DNA of 64,000 nucleotides from Actinernus sp. WN-2022 (taxonomy: Eukaryota; Cnidaria; Anthozoa; Actiniaria; Actinernidae), in NCBI GenBank assembly GCA_030867875.1, contig JAOWCC010001634.1:131230807-131294806 (forward strand). Reading direction: 5' to 3'. A program made the position numbers and the translations under genes. The notes under the pieces are model-generated. The model had not been told where the DNA came from and did not search any database. It saw nothing but the letters and a program-made list of their open reading frames with translations. Shown here in pieces: positions 22,201-29,949 of this stretch (positions within the stretch are counted from its first letter, which is position 1; each line of letters starts with the position of its first letter).

Positions 22201-25200
22201 TACTTGTGTTACGACGTCTTTAACTTCTTGTTCCTTGGAGTCCCGGCTTTGGAAGATTTGATGCTCTGTGTTATGTTGTCATTTATCCTCATCTCATTCG
22301 GTTCCTCTGATCTGGTTGAATCTTTATCATTCCCAGGTCTGTTAGGGTTCTTTTGCTGAGTAGAGGGGGTGGGTGGATTCTCCCATTCACGACTTGATTT
22401 TTGCTAGTTTCTCGCTTGTCTTATTCCGGATGATTGTCTGGAATTCTCCTTTTACTGAGAGCTTGTACTGCAGTGTGTTGAGCTTGATCTTGCGCGGTTC
22501 CAGTTTGGGTTTGTTGTTGGTTCGGTTGGTGAAAGCTTTGGACTGATGTTCATCCATGAAATTTACATCTGCCCCACTGTTTGGTTCCACTTGTACATTC
22601 ACATCATCTAGTCCTGTTGTCACCGTTTCACTGGGTTTGTTTGTTTCCCTGATTTTCCTGGCTTGGAAAGCATGCGTCACAACAATGCGTATCACGAGAG
22701 AAGCGTCAACCAACCAACTACCAATCAGACGCCAGTAATCAGGGCCTTGATTAAGAAAAAATGTCCTGCTCGTAAGCCAATCAGAATTCAGTAATTATGC
22801 CCCCTATATTATAAAATTTGTAAATGTGTGTATTTCTACAGAGATCGACGATAATAATGTCACGTGTACAGAAGACTGCAAGTATTATAACGGTCCAGCG
22901 ACCATACTGTCACGTGTTCAGAAGACTGCAAGTACTACAACGGATCCAGCGACCATAATGGCACGTGTTCAGAAGACTGCAATACTATAACGGATCCAGC
23001 GACCAGACAACCTCGCTGGATAAACAATGAAATTCTTGAGCAGCTTAACATATTAAGGGACAATCTACTCTCAAAGGCTAGAATGTCTAATCCATCAGAT
23101 TCATGAAAACAATACCGTGGTGCTAGGAACTTGGCTAGGAACTTGGCTAGGAACTTAGGTTCCACCACGATTGAGAAACTGGCTGCTTACAGGTCTGATC
23201 TTGAATCACTTCGGTAGTTCAAATATTACCTAACCGAGCGCAAACAGTTTGTTAGCTTTAAAGGTCACTCGTCTACAACACAGACAATAACAGAAGGTAT
23301 ACTACAAGTTAAATTCTTGGCCCTCTGATTTTTGTTAGCGTCTGCTGATTACGCGCATGCCAATGAACTGAGAGATACACTATCTCTTGACGTTCCAATG
23401 TTAAAAAGTGGACCACTCCTCACAAACTGCCTTTCAAACCTTCTAATACCAAAACTATCTTGGTTAGCGGTAAGTGCCTGAAGTCCAAACTCACCCCTAC
23501 AGATCAGGTCCTCGAGATCAAGATGAACGATGTTTCACTAGAGCAGGTCCATCAATCCAAATTGTTAGGTCTTGAACTGGACGAGGAATTAAGTTTCGAC
23601 GGTCATGTCTAAGCGCATTGGAATATTGAAGTCTATACGATCATATCTGCCTGAAGCGGAACGACTTCTAGTTTATAATGTTGTGATTAAACCTTTATTA
23701 TACCTTTAATACTTTATCGCAGTACTACTTGGACAACTGATTACTAAGATATTTAGGCTCCAAAAACGTTGTGCTAGGGTTATCCTTTATGCCCTACCTT
23801 GTCATTACTCTCCATGTCTTTTTAACAGACTTGGATTCGATACTGTCCTATGTAGAATCGGACATCAAAAGATGCCTGTATACTAGCTTACAAATGCTCT
23901 GTCAATGACACCCCTTGATATTTAAATGAGCTGTTAAAGTTATATAGTCAGCATGCAACATTCGCGTAATACTCGTAGCGCTCATTTAAGCTTCCGATCC
24001 TTGGCAGAACTTTTTCCATTACTACCATCAAACTTTGTAATAAGCTGCCTATTAGTCTGCGTTCCTCCAGCTCTGTAAATGTATCTAAGAAGTCACTCTA
24101 GCAACGCTTCCGCACCTTTCAGAAGGAGTTTAATTTATTTACATCCTTCTTTGATTTGAAATTCTGGCGCCGTCTAACTTGTATTTGTCATATTTTGCAT
24201 TGACGATTTCTGATACTTATTAAGGTAGTCATTTTAAATAACTTTATTAAAGTTTTAATATATTAGATATTAGATTTCAGTTTACATGTCAATATTTTTA
24301 GTGCTTTATTGTAATTGTTTTGAGGGCTACAAGTTTATTAGTAATGTTTTACTATTAAGTGTAACCCTCCTTAAATAAATTTTGTTGATTTGATTTGATA
24401 AAGATAGCGCATATGGCACTGATCCTTACCAGTTCGAGAATGCAAGCAGAAGATTTGTTGAATGTCTGCAACAAACTGTTGACCAAAGAAAACCCAGGAA
24501 GAATTCCAAAGCCAATCAAATTACATGCAGCGATGTTTATTGGAGGAAGAAACACGCTCAGGTTTGGACCAGTCACTGGAGAACAGAGTTGTTACCAGCA
24601 GGGGTAATGACGTGCTGTTTGGTACTGATTGTTGTTATTGGGTGTTTATATGATGTCTTTCGAAGAAAACGGAATCTGATAGCTAGCAAGGAGATAAGAA
24701 AAGGTGAGCTAGATTGCAGTGTACGCCCAAGGGAGCACGGCAGACTGCGTCGTGTACCAGATGTCTTGTATTCTGGGGTTATAGTAATCTTTGCATTATT
24801 GGGTATATTGTTTGGCCGTAGTTCATTGTTTTGAATTTTTGTCATCATTGGTTTAGGTCATCAGTGTTCCCGTACACGGAGTAGGAGCCGTCATTTTGTT
24901 TGTTTCAGTTTCGATCTCTTATTCGCCATCTTGAAGTCCTTTAATTACCATGTGAATTTTCGCTGACCCTAAATAATGTTGGCGCTCAGAACTTCCGAGT
25001 TGGTTTCTAGATCTTCCGACAGCGGTGCTCGATAGGCATTTTACGCCTGTTCATTAGTCTGTTCTTGATTCCCTTACCCTCACTAAACTCGCGAAGTTTG
25101 GAACGGGCTCACAAACCAAAAATGGCTAGCTACGCCCCTGATAGGTATGTGCGTGCTTCATTCTCTCTCCCATTCGGGGCTCGCTCGGCACTTACGTTTA

Positions 25201-27428
25201 CATACGTGTCTCATTCTGTCCCATTTCGGGTCTCTCAGGACTTACGTCCATCATCCAGGTTTTCTCCTTCGGGGCTCGCTCGGGATTTACGCGCCTCATT
25301 CTCTCTCCCCTTCGGAGCTCGCTCGGCAAAGAGATCGCTTGACAACTGAAACAAAATGACGAGCAGTCTGCCGTGCTCCCTTGGCACGACTACGTACGTA
25401 GAGCCAATAATCTGCCAATCGGAGTTTTCAGTGGAGGTACCGTTTTGAGTAAAACTCGGGATCCGGTCCTAAACTGTCATGACCATAGACTTAATTATGC
25501 AAGAATGGCAGCCTTTATCATGAGAATGAGATTAGTCAGTCCACATTTAGCTCATGTAAAATAAGTATCACCATTCATCGATAGTCACACCAAGAATCTT
25601 AGCTGTGGTGACTCGCCTCAAAGGTTTATCGGCTAGTTTTATTATAAGTTTCCAATACGCTGATCAGTACCAATAAGCATATATTCAGTCCTAGTTAAAT
25701 TTGATTGTAGCTTATTAGCAGAGCGTTCGGTTGTAATTATTAAATAAATCCTCATGTAGTTTAGACTCTACTTCCGATATGTTATTGGAGGAGACACAGA
25801 TTTGTGTCATCCGCGTAAAGTTTAGCAGTGGAGTTTCTAAGGCAATTTGGGAAATCATCGATGTACAATAAAACAGTAACGGACCCAGGATTGAACAGTG
25901 AAGAACTCCCCAGCTTACAGGTACACCATCGGATACATACATAACATTGTTGTTGCCTACCATTGTAAGGATATGCCCTTCACGCCATAGAGATAAAGTT
26001 TATAAGTAATATCTCATTATTAATGGCATCAAAAGCTTTTTTGAGCCATTATATAAAAGCTACTCAATTAATAAGTCATCTATCAGCATTTGAATAGTAC
26101 TCATTTGTAGCACGGAATAGTTATGTGATTGCTGTGACCGTGGAGTGAAGAGATCTAAGGCCAGATTGATTTTCAGACAACCTGCTATTGGACGAGAGGT
26201 AGGCATATAGCTGGTCATAAACAATTCTCTCTGACACTTTTGCAATGGTAGGCAATACTGATATCAGGCGATAGTGATCAGGAATATTTTCTTATTGCCC
26301 TTTTTGTTCTTAACTAACGGAGTTAACCTAGCATATTTCCATTCATTTGGAAAAATTCCAGTTCTGAATGACTGATGAAATATTTTTGTTAATGAATGTG
26401 CAATGAGTGGTACAGCTATAATTTTAAGAATATGAAGACAACGGATAAGTTGACTTTGGTGTATCGTACTCTTATTGAGCATTACTTCACTTATTGTAGT
26501 GTCGTCTGGGACGACCTCACAGATGGTCTATCACTAAAATTACAGACTCCAGAATAGAGCGTCCCGTATTATTACTAGAACTTCATACGATACACCATCT
26601 GTTGAACTGCGTGCTCAACTAAATAGGAATAAATTAGAACATAATAGATCTAGAATAATGATGCCAACAAGCCATCTGAATTTTTAACATTTTAAATGAT
26701 TAGGCTCCACTTTATCTAGAAGACATGTTTCTTAAAACCAACCAGGTGCACAATCATAATTTACGAAATTCCGACATTAATCTTTGCCTCCAAAACCTAA
26801 TACTGACTACCTCAAACGTAATTTTTCGTACAGTGGTGCCGTTTTATGGAATTCCTTACCCAGAAATGCACGATGTATGCAGTCCCTCTCCTAGTTTAAG
26901 AGTATAATACCAAACATAATATATTAGCTTGTACCGAGTTCCTTTCTATTACAATTAATTTGGCGTCTTTTGGTTTTTACCTGTTAGCTTTTACTATTAT
27001 CATTATATATATATACACCCGTTTGCAAAAACACTGCTCTGAGATATATATATACCTTTTGTTCTCCATTATTTTAGCTATGAAATTTTACAAGAATACA
27101 AAAAGTATATATAAATAGAGAGAGAGAGAGAAGTATAAAGATTGTGGTATTACCAAACGATGAACTTCCAGTAGGAGGATCCAAGGATTCCTAGTGGTTG
27201 TCTTGAATAAATATGTAGAATATAGAAAGAAAGACAACACACAACTCCTCACAGGTCCTTATAAAAAATATATTAAAAACGTTTCGGCACTTCGGCCTTC
27301 ATCAGTTAAAAAGTTTAAAAGGTCTTTTTAAACTTTTTAACTGATGAAGGCCGAAGTGCCGAAACGTTTTTAATATATTTTTTATAAGGACCTGTGAGGA
27401 GTTGTGTGTTTTCTTTCTTTCTATATTC

Positions 27429-27488
<60 letters not shown>

Positions 27489-28071
27489 CAATGCCAAAAA
27501 GGTTGTCCTTGACAAACATACTAATAAAAGTGTATACTGTAAGTACCTTTTTGTGGAATAATGTTAATATCAATACTTACAATTATGGGATGTTGTCCAA
27601 AATATATTTTCTGAATGGCCTGACCTCCAAGCCATCTGAAAAAATTGTTTTGACTGCAATAATATGATAAGAAATATGTCTGAAGTATATATTTGTCGAT
27701 TTTAGGATGCTAATGAAGACATTTTTGGGAATATTTGGAATCTATTTCCTGTAATGCCATTCCGGTCAAAACATATTTTTCAGATGTGAAACTTTACTCA
27801 ATATTAGATATTTTCACTTTGAAAATCCTTTTAAGAATTAATATGAAACAAAAACTTCACGCAAGCTAACTTTAACTAAACGAAGATTTTGTTTTTTTCA
27901 CGAGCGTTTATAGGAGATCCTGAAGCTGGATTTGACGATTTTGCAGCAAGTAAACAGGTCAATTGTACATCACAACGTGCCAAGAAAAGAGGGTGGGCAG
28001 AAGAGGTGATAGAGGTGATAGAGGTGATAGAGGTCGACGAATTCAAGAAGCCACTTCCCCGTGCATCTTAA
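10202..28071 (+). CDS. GluR0/AvGluR1-like ligand-gated K+ channel, 5'-incomplete, six exons
   Basis: Exons 10202-10296, 14754-14910, 16412-16478, 17560-17706, 24404-24703 and 27914-28071 all have GT/AG borders and join in phase to one frame ending in TAA. In order they give a pore helix WWAIVTMTTVG, a filter completed across the splice as TVGYWD, a hydrophobic TM2-like helix ending LTAQISS, a bacterial SBP-type lobe (KVGVPKG, then MDINDALTNG), a cysteine-containing linker, a third membrane helix (LVLIVVIGCLYDVF) and a charged tail. This is the order in glutamate-gated K+ channels: lobe 1, TM1, pore, TM2, lobe 2, with an extra helix as in animal iGluRs. It would act in the plasma membrane, ligand domain outside. 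Lobe 1, TM1 and signal peptide were not found; they may be left of the window or destroyed. The filter carries Trp where Gly is usual. No stop interrupts the six exons, so it may be expressed; ligand is unknown. Confidence 0.8.
10578..12985 (-). mobile_element. 5'-truncated L2/CR1-type non-LTR retrotransposon
   Basis: On the minus strand an uninterrupted ORF2 fragment is followed by a 3' UTR ending AAAGGGCGCAATAGAAATTA and an (AAT)n tail at 10578-10600, typical of L2-like elements that end in short tandem repeats. The 5' side is truncated near 12975, after which the sequence is that of the host MITE. It is the best preserved retroelement in the window, so insertion is probably recent. Confidence 0.85.
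10795..12970 (-). CDS. Reverse transcriptase (ORF2 fragment) of the L2/CR1-type element
   Basis: The single open frame of about 720 residues starts in the linker (YRSIRRIDTQ) and holds all RT motifs in order: a finger motif SCCLDPMPTRLM, the palm LLVLLDLSAAFDTVDH, SFGVPQGSCLGPLLF and the active site CYADDSQLYLSF, then the thumb and the C-terminal block RVQNAAARLI and WNALPQYLRN. No stop or frameshift was seen. The apparent N-terminus (MICFLYFHL) is MITE sequence fused by the truncation, and the endonuclease is missing, so it cannot mobilise itself. It lies antisense in the intron of the channel gene. Confidence 0.85.
13595..14753. repeat. 47-bp minisatellite, about 24 units, ending at a splice acceptor
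   Basis: The unit is close to ACTTGTGTAGCCTGATACAT then TTCCATTCTGCTACTCATTA then CGTCATG. Variants cluster by position: TGTTATTCATTACGTCATAA types on the left, GCAACTCACAACGTCATG types in the middle. The last unit decays into GACTTGTGTAATAG, which is the acceptor of the next channel exon. Each unit holds TTACGTCA or CAACGTCA, a bZIP-like octamer. It is not a CRISPR array: there are no unique spacers. Confidence 0.9.
14754..14910 (+). CDS. Channel exon: end of filter and TM2
   Basis: The first base A completes the filter glycine codon (GG+A), then YWDKTPRSVMARVYAVLWM follows and a hydrophobic helix runs to SMLTAQISS, matching the inner helix and its gate in GluR0-type channels (TAxITS). It closes with PYDLTARMK, the return into the ligand-binding lobe. 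Donor GTAAGA. The acceptor TGTAATAG lies inside the last degenerate unit of the minisatellite upstream. Confidence 0.85.
14911..15955 (+). other. Intron DNA without recognisable features
   Basis: AT-rich intron of the channel gene. No repeat with clear ends and no open frame of note. Confidence 0.4.
15958..16376. mobile_element. Hairpin MITE in channel intron
   Basis: The arms (CATTTCGCTATTTGGCT at about 15987 against AGCCAAATAGCGAAATG at about 16312, with TTTCTCTGCCTTTTC/GAAAAAGCAGAGAAA outside) fold over about 170 bases. It ends only some 35 bases before the exon at 16412. Non-coding. Confidence 0.65.
16412..16478 (+). CDS. Channel exon: start of ligand-binding lobe 2
   Basis: Acceptor ATGTTTTACAG and donor GTACCA frame 67 bases, VGVPKGLMNFSQDTYLHGAM plus two residues. 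K-VGVPKG joined across the splice is the classic first strand of lobe 2 in SBP_bac_3/iGluR domains (GKxVGVxxGS). Phase 0 in, phase 1 out. Confidence 0.75.
16934..17275. mobile_element. 342-bp TIR element with 7-bp target duplication (copy 1)
   Basis: Terminal repeats CAGGAGCC...GGCTCCTG continue inward as CATTGCCAGGAGCGTCC and AGCGTATGACCGG. The direct repeat GTATAAC flanks it at 16927-16933 and 17276-17282. A second copy of identical length lies in inverse orientation at 60661-61002. It contains no coding sequence and sits in the channel intron. Confidence 0.85.
17560..17706 (+). CDS. Channel exon: middle of ligand-binding lobe 2
   Basis: Acceptor TTGTACTGCAG, donor GTACGT; 147 bases, phase 1 to phase 1. 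The text EYDSHMDINDALTNGKEEF corresponds to the helix and turn in which SBP domains read (A/E)ALxNGxVDA. The reading frame is also open upstream of the acceptor, where it resembles a signal peptide; see findings. Confidence 0.75.
17738..17940 (-). mobile_element. tRNA-derived SINE
   Basis: The minus strand begins GGGGTGGTGCAGTGGTTAAG (A-box TGGTGCAGTGG), with B-box GGTTCGATCCC about 40 bases later, followed by a body with CCGGTTTTCCTCCCCCCAC. This is the internal pol III promoter arrangement of a tRNA relative. It lies 30 bases after the exon ending at 17706. Confidence 0.75.
19030..19298 (-). pseudogene. Integrase C-terminal fragment (gypsy)
   Basis: The frames contain MAYRETPHPTTGVAPYQCML, the hallmark end of the gypsy integrase core (YRxTPHxxTGxxP), then NRPFGARLD. 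A shift separates this from the K/R-rich tail (DEQRRKNKVKEHSFITGDYV). Confidence 0.8.
19605..19845. mobile_element. Short hairpin element inside the gypsy integrase
   Basis: GAAACTGGTCAGAAATTAGC at about 19610 pairs with GCTCATTTCTTACCAGTCTC ending about 19841. Inside are a polypurine stretch and a C-run followed by (CT)n. It interrupts the integrase similarity. Confidence 0.55.
20246..20485 (-). pseudogene. RNase H domain fragment (gypsy)
   Basis: The frame includes VHKPLLPLFNKAIAKLLPRI and MQNADYELRYEQVKTK, matching the DHKPL...RxxRWxxxLQxYDxxxxYxPGK region of gypsy RNase H. Asp in the DHKPL motif is replaced by Val, and the PGK is lost. Confidence 0.8.
20551..20896 (-). pseudogene. Reverse transcriptase thumb fragment (gypsy)
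   Basis: RADDYGIILNPTKCKFGQRQ followed by LEFFGYIF corresponds to the region after the RT active site (LxxxKCxFxxxxVxFLGxxx). It is cut from the preceding RT segment by the 696-bp element at 20897-21592. Confidence 0.8.
20897..21592. mobile_element. 696-bp TIR element inside gypsy RT
   Basis: The ends pair as CTCAAGCATGTTAAGGCCTG and CAGGCCTTAACATGCTTGAG; without it the RT segments on either side become continuous. Inside is a cluster of CACGTGAC motifs. Termini and length match the 8870-9567 element (698 bp) and the terminus matches 13351. No transposase. Confidence 0.75.
21593..22380 (-). pseudogene. Reverse transcriptase palm fragments (gypsy)
   Basis: Pieces in two frames (FSGKASQELFDEAMQKIFGD; LNQRHVLLIG; WTEHNETL) correspond to the conserved GxxxAPxxFQ...DD...HxxHL sequence. 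The catalytic Asp-Asp position reads His-Val. Several shifts are needed to follow it upstream. Confidence 0.7.
22387..22713 (-). pseudogene. Retropepsin fragment (gypsy)
   Basis: VQVEPNSGADVNFMDEHQ resembles the D-S/T-G-A active site of the aspartic protease, but the catalytic Asp is Asn. The frame then runs to the next domain without the second Gly-rich strand being clear. Confidence 0.65.
22857..23010. repeat. Three tandem copies of a ~50-bp unit
   Basis: CACGTGTTCAGAAGACTGCA, then an AACGGATCCAGCGACCATA-like stretch, occurs three times, with small changes. It adjoins the 5' side of the next retroelement fragment. Confidence 0.8.
23010..24399 (+). mobile_element. Degenerate non-LTR retrotransposon ending at a splice acceptor
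   Basis: Plus-strand fragments in several frames match RT: YYLTERKQFVSFKGHSS, then QVHQSKLLGLELDEELSFDG, SKRIGILKSIRSYLPEAERL and RLQKRCARVILYA. It ends with AATAAATTTTGTTGATTTGA, a polyadenylation signal and (TTGAT)n tail. The channel exon starts four bases after this tail. Many stops make it non-functional. Confidence 0.8.
24404..24703 (+). CDS. Channel exon: end of lobe 2 and C-terminal membrane helix
   Basis: The 300-base exon opens with DSAYGTDPYQFENASRRFVE, has a cysteine-rich stretch (ITCSDVYWRKK), then the hydrophobic helix GVMTCCLVLIVVIGCLYDVF followed by basic residues, as expected for a membrane-exit helix with inside-positive charge. Donor GTGAGC, phase 1. The acceptor is unusual: a retrotransposon tail ends only a few bases upstream (TTTGATAAAG). 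A second open frame across the same bases is a shadow. Confidence 0.8.
24710..25395. mobile_element. Intron element with inverted ends and internal 60-bp-type repeats
   Basis: AAGGGAGCACGGCAGACTGC at about 24730 pairs with GCAGTCTGCCGTGCTCCCTT at 25364-25383. Between 25140 and 25335, TTCATTCTCTCTCC...TTCGGGGCTCGCTCGG is repeated about four times in diverged form. It begins within ten bases of the exon donor at 24704. No target duplication was resolved. Confidence 0.6.
25600..26482 (-). mobile_element. Non-LTR RT fragment, inverted 5' part
   Basis: Minus-strand pieces match RT motifs in order: FRTGIFPNEWKYARLTPLVK, then SVLPTIAKVSERI-like text with shifts, KAFDTIN and SILGPLLF. It stops exactly where a plus-strand RT fragment begins at 26483, the arrangement produced by twin priming. 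Confidence 0.65.
26483..26960 (+). mobile_element. Non-LTR RT fragment, direct 3' part
   Basis: HYFTYCSVVWDDLTDGLSLK-like text is the conserved (S)xLxYCxxVWxx region after the RT thumb; LQNRASRIITRTSYDTPS follows after one shift, and AVPFYGIPYPEMHDVCS-like text represents the WNSLP block. It belongs to the same insertion as the minus-strand segment to its left. Confidence 0.6.
27275..27307 (-). ncRNA. Hammerhead ribozyme-like motif (left arm)
   Basis: On the minus strand CTGATGA is followed by a short stem II (GGC-CGAAGT-GCC) and GAAACGTT. This is the conserved core CUGANGA...GAAA with the minimal stem III typical of Penelope-like element hammerheads, which work as dimers. Cleavage after GUU would be less favourable than GUC. 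Confidence 0.7.
27340..27372 (+). ncRNA. Hammerhead ribozyme-like motif (right arm)
   Basis: The same core on the plus strand: CTGATGA at 27341-27347, stem II GGC/GCC, GAAAC at 27361-27365, then GTT. It is the mirror of the left-arm motif. Confidence 0.7.
27431..27484. repeat. (TA)n microsatellite
   Basis: About 27 TA units in a row, adjoining the palindrome. Open frames across it are translated TA repeats. Confidence 0.95.
27914..28071 (+). CDS. Channel exon: cytoplasmic tail and stop
   Basis: After the acceptor GCGTTTATAG the frame continues GDPEAGFDDFAASKQ and ends KKPLPRAS followed by TAA. It contains a small in-frame microsatellite, GTGATAGAG repeated about three times, giving EVIEVIEVIEV. 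No domain was recognised. The phase matches the preceding exon exactly (G+GA). No AATAAA was seen in the next 100 bases. Confidence 0.7.
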
Positions 28072-28179
28072 AGTGAAAATATTTTCATAGCTCGACAGCC
28101 GCAAAATTAGCTTCCCCTTAGCTACTATACACCGTAGACGAGTCGAGAAAATTCAAAACAACTATGGAGAAAAAGGATG

Positions 28180-28700
28180 AGTTCGCGATAGTCACTGCAT
28201 GAAATGGCCTGTATACGAGCCCTTATTCACATCTTATACAGTCCGTATACACACATGTGTAAGGCAGATATACGAGGATGGCAGGATGTGCAATGTGTGG
28301 ATACGGTCCTTATATTTTCAGGGTATGCTTAGAAAATGGCAGGATCTGGTACACTTGTGGCAGGTTTCCTGATATGTCCGTATACGCACCAGTATACGTG
28401 TTGTGTACTGTGTGTAACAGTGCGTATAAGAAAGGTTGTGTATAAGGCATGTAACACTTGTGTCAGGTTTCCTGATATGTCCGTATACGCACCAGTATAC
28501 GAGTTGTGTACTGTGTGTAACAGGGCGTATAAGAAAGGTAGTGTATAAGGCATGTAACACTTGTGGCAGGTTTCCTGTTATGTCCGTATACGCACCAGTA
28601 TATAATTGTATACTGTGTGAAACAGGATATATAAGGTTGTATATAAGGAAAATAGAAGGATACTTACAGGTGATGTATGTATGATGACCATACTGTTTGG
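28180..28700. repeat. GTATAC-rich element with three 103-bp tandem units
   Basis: A unit starting near GGTTTCCTGATATGTCCGTA repeats at 28363, 28466 and 28569. Each unit contains the palindromic GTATAC motif twice and the phrase TGTACTGTGTGTAACAG. At 28190 it shares CACTGCATGAAATG with the GTATAC-rich element at 43051-43370, in opposite orientation. Overlapping open frames in both strands are artefacts of the repeat. Confidence 0.8.
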
Positions 28701-29106
28701 TATAAAAGGAGCTACAATGCTCCGTAGAAGTTTAATTTGAAATCAGTTTTAATTTGCGGTATAAATTATTACGCGATAGTATGACGCTTATTAATCGATA
28801 GATTCCAGCCACTAAATCAGATCTTATGAAGAAAAATGATAACGTAAATTCATTTTAACCGTATAGTTCCTTTATTTAAACTTTAAAGGGACAATATTTT
28901 TACTTTTTTTACATCATTTCACATGCAGTATTCATGCATGCAGCCCAAGGCATCGGTAATTGTTCTTTGTAGTTCAGTGGTTCGATAGAACCCCATTCAT
29001 CTCAATTCACCTTTTCGATCTGACACCCCTTCTCTCTCTAAAAAACTGAATTAAATAATGAGTTTAGAACATATTTGCTCCTAATACATCTCGATCTAAA
29101 CTAGAT
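28700..29106. other. Intergenic DNA between converging genes
   Basis: Lies between the 3' end of the channel gene (+) and the terminal exon at 29107 (-). AATAAA-like sequences occur, but no other feature could be supported. Confidence 0.4.
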
Positions 29107-29242
29107 TCAAAACTGATCATCATCACAGTCCAAGCTATCATCATTTGTGTCATGCACCAGTTCATCATTAATGGTGCTTCTTGGCGCACTGTGACCGATA
29201 CCACCATTGCCGATTCCAGATAAATTTTCTGAGTCACCATCA
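29107..29242 (-). CDS. Acidic terminal exon of an unidentified gene
   Basis: On the minus strand an acceptor ATTTTTTGCAG is followed by an open stretch of 44 codons, DGDSENLSGIGNGGIGHSAP to a strongly acidic end DDSLDCDDDQF, and TGA. Codon use and the sharp acceptor suggest a true last exon. No family was recognised and no upstream exon was found on this strand with certainty. It converges with the channel gene. Confidence 0.55.
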
Positions 29243-29949
29243 CTGCAAAAAATAAAATGAGAAATATTAGTTTAATTATTCACGAAGCTGGTAACAAACA
29301 CATTTATATGCCCTTTCCGAAATCAGCCTCTGGGTAAACGTTTGAATTGTCACTTCGTGGCATCCAACTGCGCTAATACTACTAATGTAAACATGCCCCA
29401 CAAAGTTGAAATTGTCTCAAGTGGTTGACAGCAATTTAAAGCTAAATGCGTCTCGATCGAAACTCGAAAGTCACTTTGCGAATTTATACCGGAGGTTTTC
29501 CCCCCCCCCCAAAAAAACAAGATAATTTTATACCAACAATACACCAAATCCTATCTCTGAAATATGTCTACAATTTGAGATATGATTTTTCAAAGAGAAC
29601 CACACCAGAGCCGAGTTTTTGGAGAGTGCTTTGTTTACATCGAGAGCGGCCAGAGCTGACTGGTCATAGCGGAATATGCACTATACTTACTCAATGAAAG
29701 TTCTTTCCAAGAAATAAAGAAAACAAAGAGGTTGACTCGTGGCAAGCCTAAATATTCACGTGCATTAAGCTGCTGGTTGCGAAATTACTGAAAGTATCAT
29801 GACCAACAGCTAGCTAGTTTATGTAACAACACAGCTAGTTTATGTAACAACCTACAAGGCATATTTTTACAGTGATTAGTTCATTACCCCCTGGTTATGA
29901 TACTATTTGTCAACATTTGAATGCAAGTACATGTACATATCCGTTAAGG

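Larger units (their letters stand above)
18940..22715 (-). mobile_element. Degenerate Ty3/gypsy LTR retrotransposon
   Basis: On the minus strand the order protease (22.7-22.4 kb), reverse transcriptase (22.4-20.55), RNase H (20.49-20.25) and integrase (about 20.2-19.0) is that of gypsy pol. Each domain is broken by stops and frameshifts, key acidic residues are changed, and two short elements (19605-19845 and 20897-21592) interrupt it. No LTR pair could be identified. It is an old, dead copy antisense in the channel intron. Confidence 0.8.
27211..27435. repeat. Near-perfect 225-bp palindrome
   Basis: Arms 27211-27319 and 27327-27435 are reverse complements almost without mismatch, around a centre of a few bases (AAAAGGTCTTTTT). 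Each arm carries one hammerhead-like motif. The right side continues into a long (TA)n run at 27431-27484. Confidence 0.95.

Noticed and set aside
18940..22715. Endogenous retrovirus
   Set aside because: No envelope-like frame and no LTRs were seen; domain order and motifs fit a Ty3/gypsy retrotransposon.
24395..24607. 70-codon frame over the channel exon
   Set aside because: It reaches a stop before the membrane helix; the +1 frame continues from the previous exon in phase and carries the helix.
27315..27667. Frames rich in Ile-Tyr
   Set aside because: Translation of the (TA)n microsatellite.
28318..28684. Overlapping frames with repeated text on both strands
   Set aside because: Tandem 103-bp units generate them; no coding bias.
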